From positions 5,315,044 to 5,379,043 of the forward strand of contig OW818688.1 in assembly GCA_942493265.1 (NCBI GenBank): a DNA stretch of 64,000 nt, read 5' to 3'. The notes under the pieces are model-generated. The model worked only from the letters and a program-made list of their open reading frames with translations, was not told the DNA's origin and made no database searches. Positions 62,110 through 64,000 of the stretch are shown piece by piece. Within the stretch, counting starts at the first letter, position 1, and every line of letters begins with the position of its first letter. Position numbers and translations under genes: made by a program. The DNA is from UBA12481 sp942493265 (GTDB taxonomy: Bacteria; Bacteroidota; Bacteroidia; Bacteroidales; UBA12481).

Positions 62110-63997
62110 AAAAATGCCAGTATATTCCATACTTGAGATGCGGCCGCATCGAAGGATAGTGCAAAACAGCGAAAGACTGTTCCGGCATATGGTCGGCAAA
62201 AGTCTGGCACCATGCCACAAATATCCGGGTTCGTTTCACCTTCATTTGTGCGAACCCGGTCAGATTCGGGTAATTCCCAAGAGCTTTTTCATTCTCTCCG
62301 AAGAAGATACCGGTTGAAGGCATGTAGGAATATCCATAGTAACTTGTTGACCAGGTCAGATCGAATCCGTATTCAACCTCAAGTTCCCCATGGGTAGCCG
62401 GAAATTTTATATCGTGGTGCATATAGGTTGATGTAAATCCAACCACAGAGGGTAAGCGAATCCCATCTGAGGTGCTATGCTGCACCAATGCAGTAATGGT
62501 AGATCTGAACGGGCCTGCTGAAAACTCTTTTGATCCTTTAAAGGAGAAAACCAGCATACCGGAATTCATCTGAGCCGGCAACCCAAGGGTGTCAAAATAG
62601 ATCCGGTTCGTATTACTGATCACATTTGCCTCGAATGCCGTCCGGATTTTGGGAATACTCCATTTCACAATCAAGCCAGATTCATGCTGGCGATTAAAAT
62701 CATTGTTCCATCGGAAATGGTTCGACTGGTACTCCTGAATCACCGGGTCGGGCGAGAAGCCATTGGCGAATAGTTCAATGGAAATTTCAGAAGAGCTGTC
62801 GCGCCTTGCAGGGATGAGGCGATAAGTAGCAGCCAGCATATAATCTCCTGCAGGATATCCGGCTGCGATCCATTTCCCGGACAGTTGCATAAAGCTATAC
62901 GCATCGCTTTTCGTAATTTTCCCATTAAGACCAAAGGAATAACCATAAGAAATACTGTCGGCATATTGATAGCGGTAAAAATCGGGATTAAATCCACCCT
63001 TTACCATAACAGGATGTTTGCCGAGGTGAATCGTATCCGACATCAGGCTGACATCATTTATCCAGGTTAAAAAACTCACGGAATCCTTTGTAGCCAGATC
63101 CTCGGAATAGGTATTCCGGTAAAAGCCGGCATCAGATTTTACATCCGTGTATTTTCTGGATGTATTGGAGATTCTGAAAGAATGGACCAGCCGCATAGGC
63201 GGCTTGATGGTAACCGGAACCGGGGCAGGAAGGCTGTCAGGCATGGTTGAATCCGCAGGTACAGTTAAAACGTCATTTTTTCTTGAAAAGCTTAGCGGAA
63301 AAGATTGAATGCCCTGCCACGTCAGTACGCTCATTTTTGCGGAGGCATCTGACAGGTTAACCGGGATTGTACTGGCATACAAGGTACCCAGTTGGTCATC
63401 AGATTTAATCCCGCCGTTTTCGCTGAAGGTAAAAGAATGGCGTGACAGGCCGGTATGGAGTGAATAATTCTTTCGTTTTAAAATATAATTAGCCAGAAAA
63501 AGCGATGAATTACAAATTTGGTTATCGAAATGTCCATCTGAATTATAGTAATTTCCAAGTACGGTTATATTGCCATTATTCTTAAGGTTGCGACCAAAGA
63601 TTGCCTTGATTGTTTGTCCGTTTTTATCGGCGGTACCGCCGCTGTTATAATTCAGCATGGAGAACGGGCTATTTGCAGAATAGTACGCCAGGCTGTTACT
63701 ATTTACGCCGTAAGCGTCAGCGCCTTCAAAAATAACCGGATTGAGGGCTTCCCTGACGGGCCGGTATTGATTGATCAGGGCAGGAAGTCCGGTATTTCCC
63801 AGGTCGGACCAGGAGCCGAAAGATGAAAACAGGGGATGGTGGTTTTGGCTGCCGGAGAGGGTGGTATCGACAGGAAGGTTTGTAATTGCCTGAGTATTGG
63901 TGAGGTATTGGAACTTAGCCACCCTTGGTTTAGGGATCTGAGAGAAAGCAGGGATAGCTGCAATCAGGAGGAACGCAGAAAGGGTGAGGTATTTCAT
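62102..63997 (-). CDS. Putative Bacteroidetes porin-like outer-membrane protein
   Basis: 631 aa, complete, with a signal peptide to about residue 20 (AAIPAFSQ). The rest alternates polar and aromatic residues (GRNLKNNGNITVLGNYYNSDGHF, LEVEYGFDLTWSTSYYGYSY, VKRTRIFVAWCQTF) and ends with KYGIYWHFYD, i.e. a terminal aromatic as expected for an outer-membrane barrel. Early landmarks SFGSWSDLGNTGLPALINQY and INQYRPVREAL recall the putative porin family (Porin_10) of Bacteroidetes, but the assignment is by appearance. It overlaps the Nudix gene by 8 bp. Confidence 0.7.
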   Translation of the reverse strand: MKYLTLSAFLLIAAIPAFSQIPKPRVAKFQYLTNTQAITNLPVDTTLSGSQNHHPLFSSFGSWSDLGNTGLPALINQYRPVREALNPVIFEGADAYGVNSNSLAYYSANSPFSMLNYNSGGTADKNGQTIKAIFGRNLKNNGNITVLGNYYNSDGHFDNQICNSSLFLANYILKRKNYSLHTGLSRHSFTFSENGGIKSDDQLGTLYASTIPVNLSDASAKMSVLTWQGIQSFPLSFSRKNDVLTVPADSTMPDSLPAPVPVTIKPPMRLVHSFRISNTSRKYTDVKSDAGFYRNTYSEDLATKDSVSFLTWINDVSLMSDTIHLGKHPVMVKGGFNPDFYRYQYADSISYGYSFGLNGKITKSDAYSFMQLSGKWIAAGYPAGDYMLAATYRLIPARRDSSSEISIELFANGFSPDPVIQEYQSNHFRWNNDFNRQHESGLIVKWSIPKIRTAFEANVISNTNRIYFDTLGLPAQMNSGMLVFSFKGSKEFSAGPFRSTITALVQHSTSDGIRLPSVVGFTSTYMHHDIKFPATHGELEVEYGFDLTWSTSYYGYSYMPSTGIFFGENEKALGNYPNLTGFAQMKVKRTRIFVAWCQTFADHMPEQSFAVLHYPSMRPHLKYGIYWHFYD

Positions 63998-64000
63998 GAC

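Overview
The window is a dense, mostly vertical stretch of chromosome from a member of the Bacteroidetes, most likely an anaerobic Bacteroidales-type organism. The evidence is a type IX secretion (T9SS) C-terminal sorting domain on a large secreted protein, fused SecDF, DUF5916, DUF1573 and DUF1343 (NamZ) proteins, the ~500-aa Bacteroidetes form of glutamine synthetase, adjacent era and der, repeated TAnnTTTG promoter boxes (the Bacteroidetes -7 element), and a butyrate kinase beside a crotonase. No prophage, CRISPR array, integrase or transposase gene was seen. About 50 protein genes and three tRNA genes (Phe-GAA, Leu-UAA, Gly-GCC) are supported.

Layout. 1-5 kb (minus strand): a truncated outer-membrane-type protein, a DUF3109 cysteine-cluster protein, gpmI, two small secreted proteins of unknown role and an M28 peptidase, tightly packed. 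5-7 kb: convergent butyrate kinase and crotonase. 7-12 kb: a T9SS-exported papain-fold protein with an odd active site, a repeat-filled gap, an LTA-synthase-like membrane phosphotransferase and tRNA-Phe. 12-17 kb: M16 peptidase, O-methyltransferase, GNAT, CPBP protease, cyclophilin lipoprotein and a second M28 peptidase. 17-20.6 kb: a probable lipid locus with a methyltransferase, a fused PlsC+GNAT acyltransferase of the OlsF/GlsF type and a second PlsC acyltransferase. 20.6-28 kb: two tRNAs, tag, a 350-bp foldback repeat ending on the mutS stop codon, mutS, a saccharopine-dehydrogenase-like gene, trmN6-like, TIGR02757 and lolD-like genes. 28-41 kb: DUF5916 protein, tatA, secDF, a TolC / MacB-permease / MacA-adaptor set without its own ATPase, and glmM. 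40-43.8 kb: rluB-like, era, der and a lipoprotein. 43.8-53.6 kb: a 1,253-aa sensor kinase, nadC, a BrkB-like protein, glutamine synthetase and valS. 53.7-58 kb: DUF1573 protein, aminotransferase, NamZ-like hydrolase and a LolC/E-type permease. 58.1-61.5 kb: gatE and gatD. The end holds a Nudix hydrolase and a porin-like protein.

The most notable content is the gatE-gatD pair. GatDE is the Glu-tRNA(Gln) amidotransferase regarded as the archaeal system, yet both full-length subunits sit here in a Bacteroidetes gene context with the catalytic residues of GatD and the AspRS-like insertion of GatE in place. If expressed, the pair would make Gln-tRNA(Gln) by transamidation in place of, or besides, GlnRS or GatCAB. 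Other points of interest are the fused plus free acyltransferases for aminolipids, the papain-fold protein with a likely Cys-to-Ser change and an EF-hand-like loop, the foldback element beside mutS, a dispersed 25-bp palindrome, and two terminators whose T-tract runs into the next gene's promoter.
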